From JACKHO01 sp041398745 (lineage in GTDB: Bacteria; Planctomycetota; Planctomycetia; Planctomycetales; Planctomycetaceae), in assembly GCA_041398745.1 (NCBI GenBank), contig JAWKUB010000008.1, forward strand, positions 1-64,000: a DNA stretch of 64,000 nt. The letters are read 5' to 3'. Of the stretch, positions 37,003 to 44,921 are shown piece by piece. Position 1 is the first letter of the stretch; each line of letters opens with the position of its first letter. The notes below the pieces were generated by a model. The model was given only the letters and a program-made list of their open reading frames with translations. It was not told where the DNA came from and made no database searches. The position numbers and the translations under genes were made by a program.

Positions 37003-37060
37003 GCGACTGCCGCCGTTGCTCATCCCACACCATTCCCGTTTGAGACGGAGAATTATTCCC

Positions 37061-39097
37061 ATGCGCTCGCTCACAACTGCTGCTCTCCTCATTGCCCTCG
37101 GTGTTACGCAGTGCTTTGCTGCGGAGGGACCGGTCGAGAAGGTTGACATCTTTCAGGCTGGCGACGAGGGATTCAGCCTGTACCGCATTCCGGGGCTTGT
37201 TGTCACGAAGTCAGGGACGGTGTTGGCTTATTGCGAAGCACGCAAATCGGACAAAGGGGACTGGGGACCGATCGACATCCTCATGCGTCGCAGCACCGAT
37301 GGAGGTCGTACGTGGGGTGAGCGTCAAACTGTGGTGCATGTCGAAGGGGATTTGCCTATCAACCCCGTGGCGGCGGCACAAAACCTCGACAAACCGGGCG
37401 ACAACACGGCCAACAATCCCGTTGCGATTGCTGATTTGCAGTCAGGCGCTGTGCATTTTCTGTACTGCCTCGAATACATGCGCTGCTTCTACATGCGGAG
37501 CGATGATGACGGGGCGACGTGGTCAGAGCCGGTGGAAATCACAAATGTGTTTGAAGGATTCCGCAGGGATTATGACTGGAAAGTACTCGCCACCGGACCG
37601 TGTCATGCGATTCAATTGCAGCGAGGAGATCATGCCGGACGACTCGTGGTTCCGGTCTGGCTGTCAACAGGAACCGGCGGCCACGCGCATCGCCCCTCCG
37701 TCACCGCCACAATTACCAGCGACGACCACGGCAAGACCTGGCAGGCTGGCGAAATTGCCGTCCCGAATACTGAGCAGCTTATTTATCCCAACGAAACGGT
37801 GCTTGTGGAAACCGCGAACGGGAAAGTACTGCTGAACACACGCAGTGAGTCGCTGGAGAACCGCCGTCTGACGACCGAAAGCTGGGATGGCGCTACCAAG
37901 TGGTCGACGCCGGAATTCGTTCCGGAGTTACTCGAACCAGTCTGCATGGCTGGCATGGTGCGTGTCCGCTGGCCGCTCAAAGGAAAGGCGGGCTGCATTG
38001 CGTTTACAAACCCGAACAACCTCAGCCGCCGTGATGGAAAAGAAACACCCGGCAAAGGACGCGACCGGGCGAACCTGTCTATTCGCCTGAGTGATGACGA
38101 AGGGAAAACATGGTCTGCTGCCCGGTCCATCGAACCCGGATTCAGCGGCTACAGTGATTTGGCCGTCGCTCAGGACGGCACAATTCTCTGTCTGTATGAA
38201 CGGGGATCCACGGACGGGGAAAACATTTATCGTCCCACACGGCTCACCGTCGCACGGATCAGTGAATCATGGGTACGGGCACCACTCGAAGAGAGTCCGG
38301 TTGATCCCGGCAGCAAACTTGAACTGCTCGCGGAAGGCTTCGGTCTGGCTGACGGGCCTAGTTGGAATGGCGACGGCACACTCTACTTCCCCGACGTCAA
38401 AGGAGAAAAACTGCTGAAGTTTGATCCTCGTGCGAAGGGGGAGAAGGTTGCCACCGTCATTGACGCGGCAGGCCGGATCAGTGCGACGTTCTGGAGCAAT
38501 GGGAAGTTGTATCTGTCGGACAATGGCAACTCCAAAATTCTCATTTGGGATGGAAAAGAAGTCAGCACGCTGTGTGAATTCGACGCGTCAGTCAAACCAC
38601 CGCCTCGTCCGAACGACCTCGTGGTCGATGCCGCCGGCGGTGCGTACGTCACGCTCACCTCGCAGAATCGTGTCGCGTACGTCAATGAGGCGGGCGAAGA
38701 GTCTACGGCCATTGTGGACATCGCTTCACCGAACGGCATTATCCTCTCACCAGATGAAAAGACCCTGTACGTCGCTGCCTATGCGGCCAAGCAAATTTGG
38801 TCCTATCCCGTTTCCGGTCCTGGAAAAATCGGGGAAGGCAAGCTGTTTGCCAGCATGGACGACGGCGACGCCAAAGGAGCTGACGGCATGACCATCGACG
38901 CTCTTGGCAACGTCTACTGTGCCGGCGCGACCGATGTCTGGATTTGGAATGTCGACGGCAAACTCCTCGACAAAATTGCGTGCCCCGAGCGACCCATTAA
39001 CTGCGGCTTCGGCGACGAAGACCTGCGGACGCTGTACATCACAGGATTCGACGGCCTCTCCCGTATTCGCATGACGGTGCAGGGTGTGCAGCGTTAG
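37061..39097 (+). CDS. Secreted sialidase/BNR protein fused to an SMP-30/gluconolactonase domain
   Basis: The 678-residue product has a signal peptide (TTAALLIALGVTQCFAA). Residues 25-415 form a sialidase-like propeller: FSLYRIPGLVVTKSGTVLAY carries the RIP motif. The Asp boxes SxDGGRTWG, SDDDGATW, SDDHGKTWQ and SDDEGKTWS and the DVALYERG-like CLYERGSTDGEN follow. Residues 430-675 form an SMP-30 propeller: LAEGFGLADGPSWNGDGTLY, PNDLVVDAAGGAYVT and ASPNGIILSPDEKTLYV. The first would release sialic or related sugars and the second would open a sugar lactone; such a lactone could come from an oxidoreductase like the one upstream. GACGGAG precedes ATG 37061. The fusion is unusual. Confidence 0.85.
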   Translation: MRSLTTAALLIALGVTQCFAAEGPVEKVDIFQAGDEGFSLYRIPGLVVTKSGTVLAYCEARKSDKGDWGPIDILMRRSTDGGRTWGERQTVVHVEGDLPINPVAAAQNLDKPGDNTANNPVAIADLQSGAVHFLYCLEYMRCFYMRSDDDGATWSEPVEITNVFEGFRRDYDWKVLATGPCHAIQLQRGDHAGRLVVPVWLSTGTGGHAHRPSVTATITSDDHGKTWQAGEIAVPNTEQLIYPNETVLVETANGKVLLNTRSESLENRRLTTESWDGATKWSTPEFVPELLEPVCMAGMVRVRWPLKGKAGCIAFTNPNNLSRRDGKETPGKGRDRANLSIRLSDDEGKTWSAARSIEPGFSGYSDLAVAQDGTILCLYERGSTDGENIYRPTRLTVARISESWVRAPLEESPVDPGSKLELLAEGFGLADGPSWNGDGTLYFPDVKGEKLLKFDPRAKGEKVATVIDAAGRISATFWSNGKLYLSDNGNSKILIWDGKEVSTLCEFDASVKPPPRPNDLVVDAAGGAYVTLTSQNRVAYVNEAGEESTAIVDIASPNGIILSPDEKTLYVAAYAAKQIWSYPVSGPGKIGEGKLFASMDDGDAKGADGMTIDALGNVYCAGATDVWIWNVDGKLLDKIACPERPINCGFGDEDLRTLYITGFDGLSRIRMTVQGVQR

Positions 39098-39126
39098 TTG
39101 TTCGCCGACCGAAAAATGTCAGGTGG

Positions 39127-39146
39127 CACAGACTTTCTTATCTGTG
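39127..39146. repeat. CACAGAC-type hairpin repeat, reverse orientation
   Basis: CACAGA (39127-39132) and TCTGTG (39141-39146) flank eight bases, preceded by GTGG. This matches the reverse complement of the copies at 43573 and 42401 (GTCTGTGCCAC). It lies 30 bp after the sialidase-SMP30 stop codon. Confidence 0.5.
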
Positions 39147-39293
39147 AATTCCGGTCACATCTGATGTGATGCAGCTGACATTTTGTGATAGTCCTTGCGC
39201 CAGTTATTCTTGAAACGTGGAAGCGCCAGTTACTGGAGAATTCCAGAGATTTCCATGTTTTCGAGTGGGAAGACGCACCAATCGGGCCGACTG

Positions 39294-39761
39294 TTATTCA
39301 CGAATCGCGGCTTCGATTGCGGCAATGTCGATTTTTGTCTGTTCCATCATGGCCGCTAGCGCTTTGGCCGAGACTTTCTTGTCGTCGCTCATTGTCAGTT
39401 CGCCCAGCCGCTTCGGATAAATTTGCCACGACACGCCGAAACGGTCCTTCAGCCACCCGCAGGCGTGAACGTTTCCGCCGTTCGATGTCAGTGCTTCCCA
39501 AAGCCGGTCCGTTTCCTGTTGGTCATCTGTGGCTACCGAAATCGATACCGCCTCGGTCAGCGTAAATGCTGGACCCGCATCGAGTATTTGATACGGCACA
39601 CCGCCCAGCGTGAAATCGATGACCGAGAAATCGCCGAACCCATTGTTGCCATGAAAGGCCTTCTCAATGTGGCTTCCCGGAATCAAACTGCAGTAATACT
39701 CCGCCGCCTCAAGCCCCCGCCCGTCACGAAACCAAAGGCAGGTGCGTATCGAATTTGGCAT
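39294..39761 (-). CDS. VOC-superfamily (PhnB/3-demethylubiquinone methyltransferase-like) protein
   Basis: The 155-residue product shows MPNSIRTCLWFRDGRGLEAA, YYCSLIPGSHI, and VIDFTLGGVPYQILDAGPAF. It continues with SISVATDDQQETDRLWEAL, GGNVHACGWLKDRFGVSWQI and the terminal AAMMEQTKIDIAAIEAA. This is the pattern of PhnB/YjdN-type VOC proteins, often mis-named 3-demethylubiquinone-9 3-methyltransferase. They are dimeric metal-binding folds with unknown substrate. No partner is evident; the nearest gene on the same strand is 154 bp away. Confidence 0.85.
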   Translation of the reverse strand: MPNSIRTCLWFRDGRGLEAAEYYCSLIPGSHIEKAFHGNNGFGDFSVIDFTLGGVPYQILDAGPAFTLTEAVSISVATDDQQETDRLWEALTSNGGNVHACGWLKDRFGVSWQIYPKRLGELTMSDDKKVSAKALAAMMEQTKIDIAAIEAAIRE

Positions 39762-39914
39762 TGTGATGTTCCTGTGGTGAATGTGTCTGTTACTAAACTG
39801 CGATGAGAGTACTTGTGCACAAAGGCTGCGTAGAGATACCGACGTTCGCGAGTTGGGGACAACATCGGGAAGGGGGCAATCTTGATCACAATTCGTCAGT
39901 CAACGGAAGTGGAA

Positions 39915-40256
39915 CTACTCCACAGGATTGATTGGGCCGATAATCAGTTCGTAAAGGCTGACACCAAACACAAACAAACACATCAGGCCAAGCAAAATGC
40001 CGCCAAGAAGCAGGATGTAACCCTTCAGGACTGCCCCTCCGCCATGAATCTTGCCGTCGTCGCCAGCGTAGAGCCGTTCGACTCCAGTGGCCTTCGCTGA
40101 CCTTGTCTTTATTGCATGTCGTCCACCCAGCACCATAGCGACCGACAGTGCAGCCACAAGGAGTGAGACGAAGAATGCGGTTAACGGAGAAGCTTTGGCG
40201 AGCAGAAGTGCTATTGTCATTTGCCAATCTGTGAAATGGATCGGAACCAAAATCAT
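39915..40256 (-). CDS. Small membrane protein of unknown function
   Basis: The 113-residue frame has two strongly hydrophobic helices (LTAFFVSLLVAALSVAMVLG, about 26-45, and GYILLLGGILLGLMCLFVFG, about 79-98) with a polar segment between (RHAIKTRSAKATGVERL). No family is recognised. ATG 40256 has no clear ribosome site; an internal ATG at 40220 is possible. The length and hydrophobic layout support a real protein. Confidence 0.55.
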   Translation of the reverse strand: MILVPIHFTDWQMTIALLLAKASPLTAFFVSLLVAALSVAMVLGGRHAIKTRSAKATGVERLYAGDDGKIHGGGAVLKGYILLLGGILLGLMCLFVFGVSLYELIIGPINPVE

Positions 40257-40635
40257 TGGGCAGTGGCGCGGGGCTTTTATTCACGGCGTTCGGCCAACAC
40301 ATTGCTCCGGTGTGCGTTTTCCTGATGTACGGTCACTTGCCCGCGTTTCCTGAGCAGTAGCCACGGGCGAATGTGTTGAAGGCCCAACCTGAATCCTCGA
40401 AAAACTGCGTGTCAGCCGGGTTACCAGATGTTAACAACGACAGCCCATGTTCAACAATCTCGCATATTCGGAGCATGTCAGCGTCTTCTGGGACGAATTC
40501 CGACAGTTTCGTAGACTGGGTTGAGCAAACTAAACTTGGTGAAATCGCACTGTTTGGCTCCGCAGGAATTCAGACCAAACCCAGCACTCGTCGACCACCG
40601 TGCAATGCTGGGATACGCCTACCGGCTATCCCAGG
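40257..40635 (-). other. Gap with a possible degraded ORF (about 40333-40575)
   Basis: On the minus strand a frame reads CSTQSTKLSEFVPEDADML, then RICEIVEHGLSLLTSGNPAD and TQFFEDSGWAFNTFARGY, ending at 40333. The composition looks protein-like, but the frame has a stop (TGA) at about 40576 and only an internal ATG at 40476 (47 residues). It may be the remnant of a gene. Nothing else is visible in this stretch. Confidence 0.3.
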
Positions 40636-41259
40636 CTACGTCACTACGTCAAAGCGAACAGCAAAGCCATCGTCATTCGACAGCCAACCGTGACCGCAAT
40701 AGCAAAACGTTTCCCGATTGTAAGGCAATTCGATATTCGTGCCGCAGTCCTGGCACCAAATAAATCCGTGTTTGCATTCACGGCAACGGCCAGCGAGCCA
40801 CCAAAGAATGCCAGGTCCATATTGTGTCATGCCATCAAGATCAAGAACGATGCAGTCATTCTTGCAGTTCGGACACATGGACCATTTACCTGGCACCATG
40901 AGATCCAAGGCATCGTCAAGCGTGAGGATACGCAAAATACACTCTTCGAATTCAGCTTTCTTCGCAGCTGGTGCCGTCCAACCATTTGCCGCGACAATTA
41001 CCGTCTTTGATCCGCCGACAGCCTTAGACAATGCGAGAACTTCTTCGACATCTTTGACGTCGATCTTGTCAGCGCGGAATTTGGCATCGACGATAATGCG
41101 AAGCGTATGGTCATATGCCTCGATTTCGACAAGTACGTCAATTTGGCGCGGTTGCCCAGTGACTTTGTCTGGGATGGTCACGCCACGGTGAACGGTACCG
41201 AGATCGTTGAACTGGTCGTACAGTTCACCAACTGCGTCTTGATACTCTTGCCATTTCAT
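40636..41259 (-). CDS. PD-(D/E)XK nuclease with C-terminal zinc ribbons
   Basis: The 207-residue product has an N-terminal restriction-endonuclease-like core: the catalytic Asp in GQPRQIDVLVEIEAYD and the D/E-x-K in LRIIVDAKFRADKI (VDAKF). DVKDVEEVLALSKAVG and KTVIVAANGW follow, as in Mrr/RecB-like nucleases. From about residue 128 a zinc ribbon (CPNC...) and two further Cys pairs (CRECKHGF, CQDCG, CYCGHGW) follow. It probably cuts DNA at modified or foreign sites. No methylase lies beside it, so a type IV-like or solitary role is possible. Palindromes just upstream may control it. Confidence 0.7.
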   Translation of the reverse strand: MKWQEYQDAVGELYDQFNDLGTVHRGVTIPDKVTGQPRQIDVLVEIEAYDHTLRIIVDAKFRADKIDVKDVEEVLALSKAVGGSKTVIVAANGWTAPAAKKAEFEECILRILTLDDALDLMVPGKWSMCPNCKNDCIVLDLDGMTQYGPGILWWLAGRCRECKHGFIWCQDCGTNIELPYNRETFCYCGHGWLSNDDGFAVRFDVVT

Positions 41260-41288
41260 GAAGAATGACCTTGAGGCAGAACCCCTTC

Positions 41289-41360
41289 GTTACACAGAAG
41301 GGTCTTCTGTGTAACAGGACGGGACTTTCTGTGTAACGCGGCGAATCTCCACGGAGATTC
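41289..41360 (-). promoter_or_regulatory. Two palindromes plus a third half-site upstream of the nuclease gene
   Basis: GTTACACAGAAG (41289-41300) and CTTCTGTGTAAC (41304-41315) form a perfect 12-bp palindrome around GGT. A third near-copy, TTTCTGTGTAAC (41325-41336), follows in direct orientation. A second perfect palindrome, GAATCTCC-AC-GGAGATTC, occupies 41343-41360. They begin 30 bp before the nuclease start (41259, minus strand), where controller-type operators or leader hairpins are found. No T-tract supports a terminator. Confidence 0.5.
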
Positions 41361-41446
41361 TTGGCGAAAGACAGAAGGCGATCTCTTATGGGTACCACAA
41401 TGACAGGTGCTGGTCAATCAGCTTGGTGGCGCGGGCTGTCTCGCAA

Positions 41447-42298
41447 TCAGTTATCAGCTGACACCGCGTGCCATGCAGCCAAAGCATCGGTGACCGCCTG
41501 GACATCATGAACTCGAACAATGGCGGCGCCGTTTTGGGCGACGGCGATGGCGACTCCGAGGGTGCCGGCGAGGCGTTCTTCGACTTCGCGGCCGAGAATC
41601 GATTTGAGGAACCGTTTGCGGGAATGTCCGATGAGGACTGGGCGTCCCGTTGCGCAGAGTGTGTCGAGGTGGCGCAGCAGGTCGAGGTTGTGGGCTGAGG
41701 TTTTGCCGAAGCCGATTCCGGGGTCGAGGACAATCCGTTCTGGGGTCACGCCTGCTGCGGTGAAGGCGGCCATGCGTTCGACGAGATGATCACGCACCTC
41801 CTGAACGACGTCGCCGTAATGAGGATTCTCCTGCATGGTTTGAGGCGTCCCCAACATGTGCATGAGAATGACGCCGCAATTTGAACTGGCGCACACGGCG
41901 GCCATATTGGGGTCGAATAATCCTGCACTGACGTCGTTCACAATGGCCGCCCCAGCCTGGACGGCCTCGGCGGCCACGCGGCTTTTCATGGTGTCGATGG
42001 AGAGTGGTACATCGACTTCTTTGGCCAGTCGTTCAATGACCGGAATGACGCGGGCGAGTTCGTCCTCCACCGACACCGGAGTCGCCCCGGGTCGGGTCGA
42101 CTCACCGCCAATGTCGATGAACGCCGCTCCCTGCTTTTGCATTTCGACGCCATGCTGCACGGCGCGGTCCACCTCGGTCCAGGTTCCTCCGTCAGAAAAG
42201 CTGTCGGGAGTGACGTTGAGGATGCCCATAACGGCAGGGACCGGGCCGGGGTGCCACGCCCCGCCGGGAAGTTGCCAGATGACCGATTCCTCACGCAT
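41447..42298 (-). CDS. folP: Dihydropteroate synthase
   Basis: The enzyme joins 6-hydroxymethyl-dihydropterin diphosphate with p-aminobenzoate in folate synthesis. From ATG 42298 it has 283 residues, the usual size. Family motifs run in order: VMGILNVTPDSFSDGG, AAFIDIGGESTRPGA, PLSIDTMKSRVAAEAV, AIVNDVSAGLFD, VILMHMLGTPQTMQ, ERIVLDPGIGFGKT, PVLIGHSRKRFL and the final VRVHDVQAV. All pterin- and pABA-site residues I know of look intact. An ATG at 42388 is in frame, but its extra 30 residues are not family-like. Neighbours are not folate genes. Confidence 0.95.
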   Translation of the reverse strand: MREESVIWQLPGGAWHPGPVPAVMGILNVTPDSFSDGGTWTEVDRAVQHGVEMQKQGAAFIDIGGESTRPGATPVSVEDELARVIPVIERLAKEVDVPLSIDTMKSRVAAEAVQAGAAIVNDVSAGLFDPNMAAVCASSNCGVILMHMLGTPQTMQENPHYGDVVQEVRDHLVERMAAFTAAGVTPERIVLDPGIGFGKTSAHNLDLLRHLDTLCATGRPVLIGHSRKRFLKSILGREVEERLAGTLGVAIAVAQNGAAIVRVHDVQAVTDALAAWHAVSADN

Positions 42299-42400
42299 TG
42301 AATTGTTCCGAGTTTCGACGATGATGGTCTTGCTGATGTGGAGTTCTGGACGAGCGGCAGATTCAAAGCCATTTTGACCATCTTGCATCGGCAGTCAAAC

Positions 42401-42420
42401 CACAGACAGGAATGTCTGTG
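42401..42420. repeat. CACAGAC-type hairpin repeat
   Basis: CACAGAC (42401-42407), AGGAAT, then GTCTGTG (42414-42420) forms a 7-bp hairpin followed by CCAATGGGTTTTGAAT. This is nearly identical to the copy at 43573, including the tail. Confidence 0.75.
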
Positions 42421-42647
42421 CCAATGGGTTTTGAATTAGCCAGCAATGGAGACAATTCACTATCTTTGTAGGGTGTGTGGAGCAAGTCACCGGTTTATGG
42501 TGGGTTACGTCCGTCAGATTTCCTTTGCAACAGCACCGTCCCGATTTGTTGCTGGATGACTTGTGTAACGCACCTTTCCTTTTTTTACGGACTTCACCCA
42601 CCCTACGAAGTAGTTTCAGCAGAATTCTTGCCTCACGGACTCCCAGA

Positions 42648-43490
42648 TTGAACCTCGCCGAAAAAGAAACTGAACTGCTCAGCATTTTGCGCGACATGCG
42701 AAATGTTGCCGTCGCGTTTTCTGGCGGCGTGGACAGTGCCATTGTCGCGAAGGCGGCGTACCTTGCTCTGGGTGAAAACGCGGTGGCAGTGACTGCAGCG
42801 AGCGACAGTCTGGCGGAAGGAGAGTTGGAGCAGGCGGGGAACATCGCACAGCAGATTGGCGTTCGCCACGTCGTCGTGGCGACGCGGGAATTCACCGATC
42901 CCGGCTACATCCAGAACGCGGGAGATCGTTGCTTTTACTGTAAGTCAAAGTTGTACACCGAAATCAATCAAATGCGGCAGGAGTTGGGCTTCGAGGTCAT
43001 TTGCAATGGAGCCAACGCGGACGACGTGGGAGACCATCGTCCCGGTATGATTGCCGCGAAGGACTTTGCGGTCCGCAGTCCACTCATTGAAGCAGGATTC
43101 ACGAAGCAGGACGTGCGTGAGCTGGCGAAAGCCTGGAACTTGCCCGTGTGGGACAAACCGGCCACACCGTGTCTTTCCAGTCGCATTGCTTACGGTGTGG
43201 AAGTCACGCCGGAACGTGTGAGGCGCATTGATTTGGCTGAACAGTTCCTGCGTTCGCGGTTTGGCATTCGTGAACTGCGAGTGCGGCTGGAAGCGAACGA
43301 TCTGGCCCGTATTGAATTGCCACGTGTCGTTCTGGAGTCAGTCCTGAAGGGCGACGTGATGCGGGATGTCGTTTCGAAACTGAAATCACTGGGCTTTCGC
43401 TACGTAACGGTCGACCTGGAGGGTTTCCGGTCGGGCAGCATGAACGATGCCCTGCCCCGGATACAACTGCAGCAACTGCCATCGAAATGA
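42648..43490 (+). CDS. larE: LarE, ATP-dependent sacrificial sulfur transferase
   Basis: LarE adenylates and then donates sulfur to build the pyridinium dithiocarboxylate of the nickel-pincer cofactor. The 280-residue product carries the PP-loop NVAVAFSGGVDSAIVAKAAY (about residues 17-36), AVTAASDSLAEGELEQA, and GDRCFYCKSKLY with the Cys group that in LarE gives up its sulfur. CNGANADDVGDHRPGMIAA and PATPCLSSRIAYGVEVTPER follow. The start is uncertain: TTG 42648 begins the region resembling LarE; upstream codons are not family-like. It may act with the larC product at 11.8-13.2 kb. No racemase gene is seen. Confidence 0.9.
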   Translation: MNLAEKETELLSILRDMRNVAVAFSGGVDSAIVAKAAYLALGENAVAVTAASDSLAEGELEQAGNIAQQIGVRHVVVATREFTDPGYIQNAGDRCFYCKSKLYTEINQMRQELGFEVICNGANADDVGDHRPGMIAAKDFAVRSPLIEAGFTKQDVRELAKAWNLPVWDKPATPCLSSRIAYGVEVTPERVRRIDLAEQFLRSRFGIRELRVRLEANDLARIELPRVVLESVLKGDVMRDVVSKLKSLGFRYVTVDLEGFRSGSMNDALPRIQLQQLPSK

Positions 43491-43572
43491 CAGTTGCTGC
43501 GTGAATTCCAAATTGCGAGTTGCCAGAGGCAGTTTTACGACCTTGCTGACCATTATTCACATGCCAAGAAAA

Positions 43573-43592
43573 CACAGACAGGAATGTCTGTG
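43573..43592. repeat. CACAGAC-type hairpin repeat
   Basis: CACAGAC (43573-43579), AGGAAT, then GTCTGTG (43586-43592), followed by CCACCGGGTTTTGAAT. It sits 83 bp after larE and 28 bp before the phosphofructokinase stop, in a gap that could serve both convergent genes. Confidence 0.75.
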
Positions 43593-43620
43593 CCACCGGG
43601 TTTTGAATCGACCTGTAAAG

Positions 43621-44649
43621 TTACTTCAGGAACTCGCCTGCTTCGTCCATGAACTCTGGATAAAGCGTCCGCATGGTGCCGACGGCTTCCGCCAGTGGTA
43701 CTGAGACAATGTGCAGGCCGCGGAGCGCGACCATTTTGCCGAAGTCCTTCTTGATGGCGAGGCGAGCGGCGTGAATACCGAGACGTGTGCCAAGGACGCG
43801 GTCGTACGCACTCGGTGATCCACCACGTTGCAGGTGGCCGAGCGTGACGTCACGGGTTTCGATTCCCGTTTTGTCCTGAATGATTTTCGCCACCCGGGTA
43901 CCAATACCACCGAGTTTGACGTGGCCGAAGTCATCGATTTCGGCATCTTTGGTGACGAGGTCCTGCCCCTTCAGTTGGGCACCTTCGCTCACCATGACAA
44001 TGCCGTACTTCTTGCCTTGCTCACGACGGCGCTTCAGCAAGTCGCAAATGGCATCGAGGTCAGCGGCTTGTTCTGGAACGAGGATGGCATCTGCCGAGCA
44101 GGCGATTCCTGAGAAGCAGGTAATCCAGCCAGCGTGGCGTCCCATCACTTCCACGACAATGACGCGACGGTGCGACTCAGCAGTCGTCCGTAGTTTGTCG
44201 ACGGCGTCCATGACGGTGTTCAGACAGGTGTCGAAGCCGAATGTGAAATCGGTCGAGCTGAGGTCGTTATCAATGGTCTTGGGGCAGCCAATGGTCGGCA
44301 GCTTGTAGTCTGAGTACAGCTTGCTGGCGACGCCAAGGGTGTCATCACCACCAATGGCGACGAGTGCGTCGAGCTTCAGGGCGTGGAACGTGTCAACCAC
44401 CTTCTGCACGAGCGATTCGTCTTTGTACGGGTTGGTCCGTGACGATCCGAGAATGGTTCCCCCGAGCGGGAGGATTTCGTCGGTTTCCATGGGGTTCAGG
44501 GGAGTGAAGTTCCCTTCAATCGCTCCCCGCCATCCTTCAAGCAGTCCAATGGTCTCACCACCGTTGTTGGCAACAGTCCGAACCAGTCCACGAATCACAG
44601 CGTTGAGGGCAGGGCAGTCGCCCCCACCTGTCAGGCAGGCAACCTTCAT
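43621..44649 (-). CDS. pfp: 6-phosphofructokinase, probably pyrophosphate-dependent
   Basis: The enzyme phosphorylates fructose 6-phosphate. The 342-residue product shows the family start [19 protein letters not shown], the [15 protein letters not shown] [14 protein letters not shown], and GRHAGWITC. The donor site reads [12 protein letters not shown], where GGDD (rather than GGDG) indicates pyrophosphate rather than ATP use, and [19 protein letters not shown] has Lys instead of Gly in P(G/K)TIDND, again the pyrophosphate type. This makes the step reversible. ATG 44649 begins the family start; it is divergent from the TPR/alpha-CTD gene. Confidence 0.9.
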   Translation of the reverse strand: MKVACLTGGGDCPALNAVIRGLVRTVANNGGETIGLLEGWRGAIEGNFTPLNPMETDEILPLGGTILGSSRTNPYKDESLVQKVVDTFHALKLDALVAIGGDDTLGVASKLYSDYKLPTIGCPKTIDNDLSSTDFTFGFDTCLNTVMDAVDKLRTTAESHRRVIVVEVMGRHAGWITCFSGIACSADAILVPEQAADLDAICDLLKRRREQGKKYGIVMVSEGAQLKGQDLVTKDAEIDDFGHVKLGGIGTRVAKIIQDKTGIETRDVTLGHLQRGGSPSAYDRVLGTRLGIHAARLAIKKDFGKMVALRGLHIVSVPLAEAVGTMRTLYPEFMDEAGEFLK

Positions 44650-44801
44650 AGGAAACTCCAGAAGTTCAAATCTTCAAATGCTCGATTGACGTTTTCGAGT
44701 GGCGCATCGTACGAAGTGGTGCATGGTGACATCAAGCGACCAGCAAACACATGCACCGATCTCGATGGGAGGGGCGGGTTTAGGTCGCATGGTGTGGACG
44801 A

Positions 44802-44829
44802 TTGAACGAATTCTCACATCAGATATACT
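44802..44829 (+). promoter_or_regulatory. Sigma-70-like promoter for the TPR/alpha-CTD gene
   Basis: TTGAAC (44802-44807) and TATACT (44824-44829) are separated by 16 bp. Both hexamers are near consensus. A start near 44836 would leave an 85-nt leader before ATG 44922. Confidence 0.6.
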
Positions 44830-44921
44830 GCTGAATTGGCCTTTGGGGCCCTCGCAATTTTTGCGCTCCAATTTTGGTCGCTTCCTCGCGGGATGACCGC
44901 AACAAACGTAGTTTAACTGAC

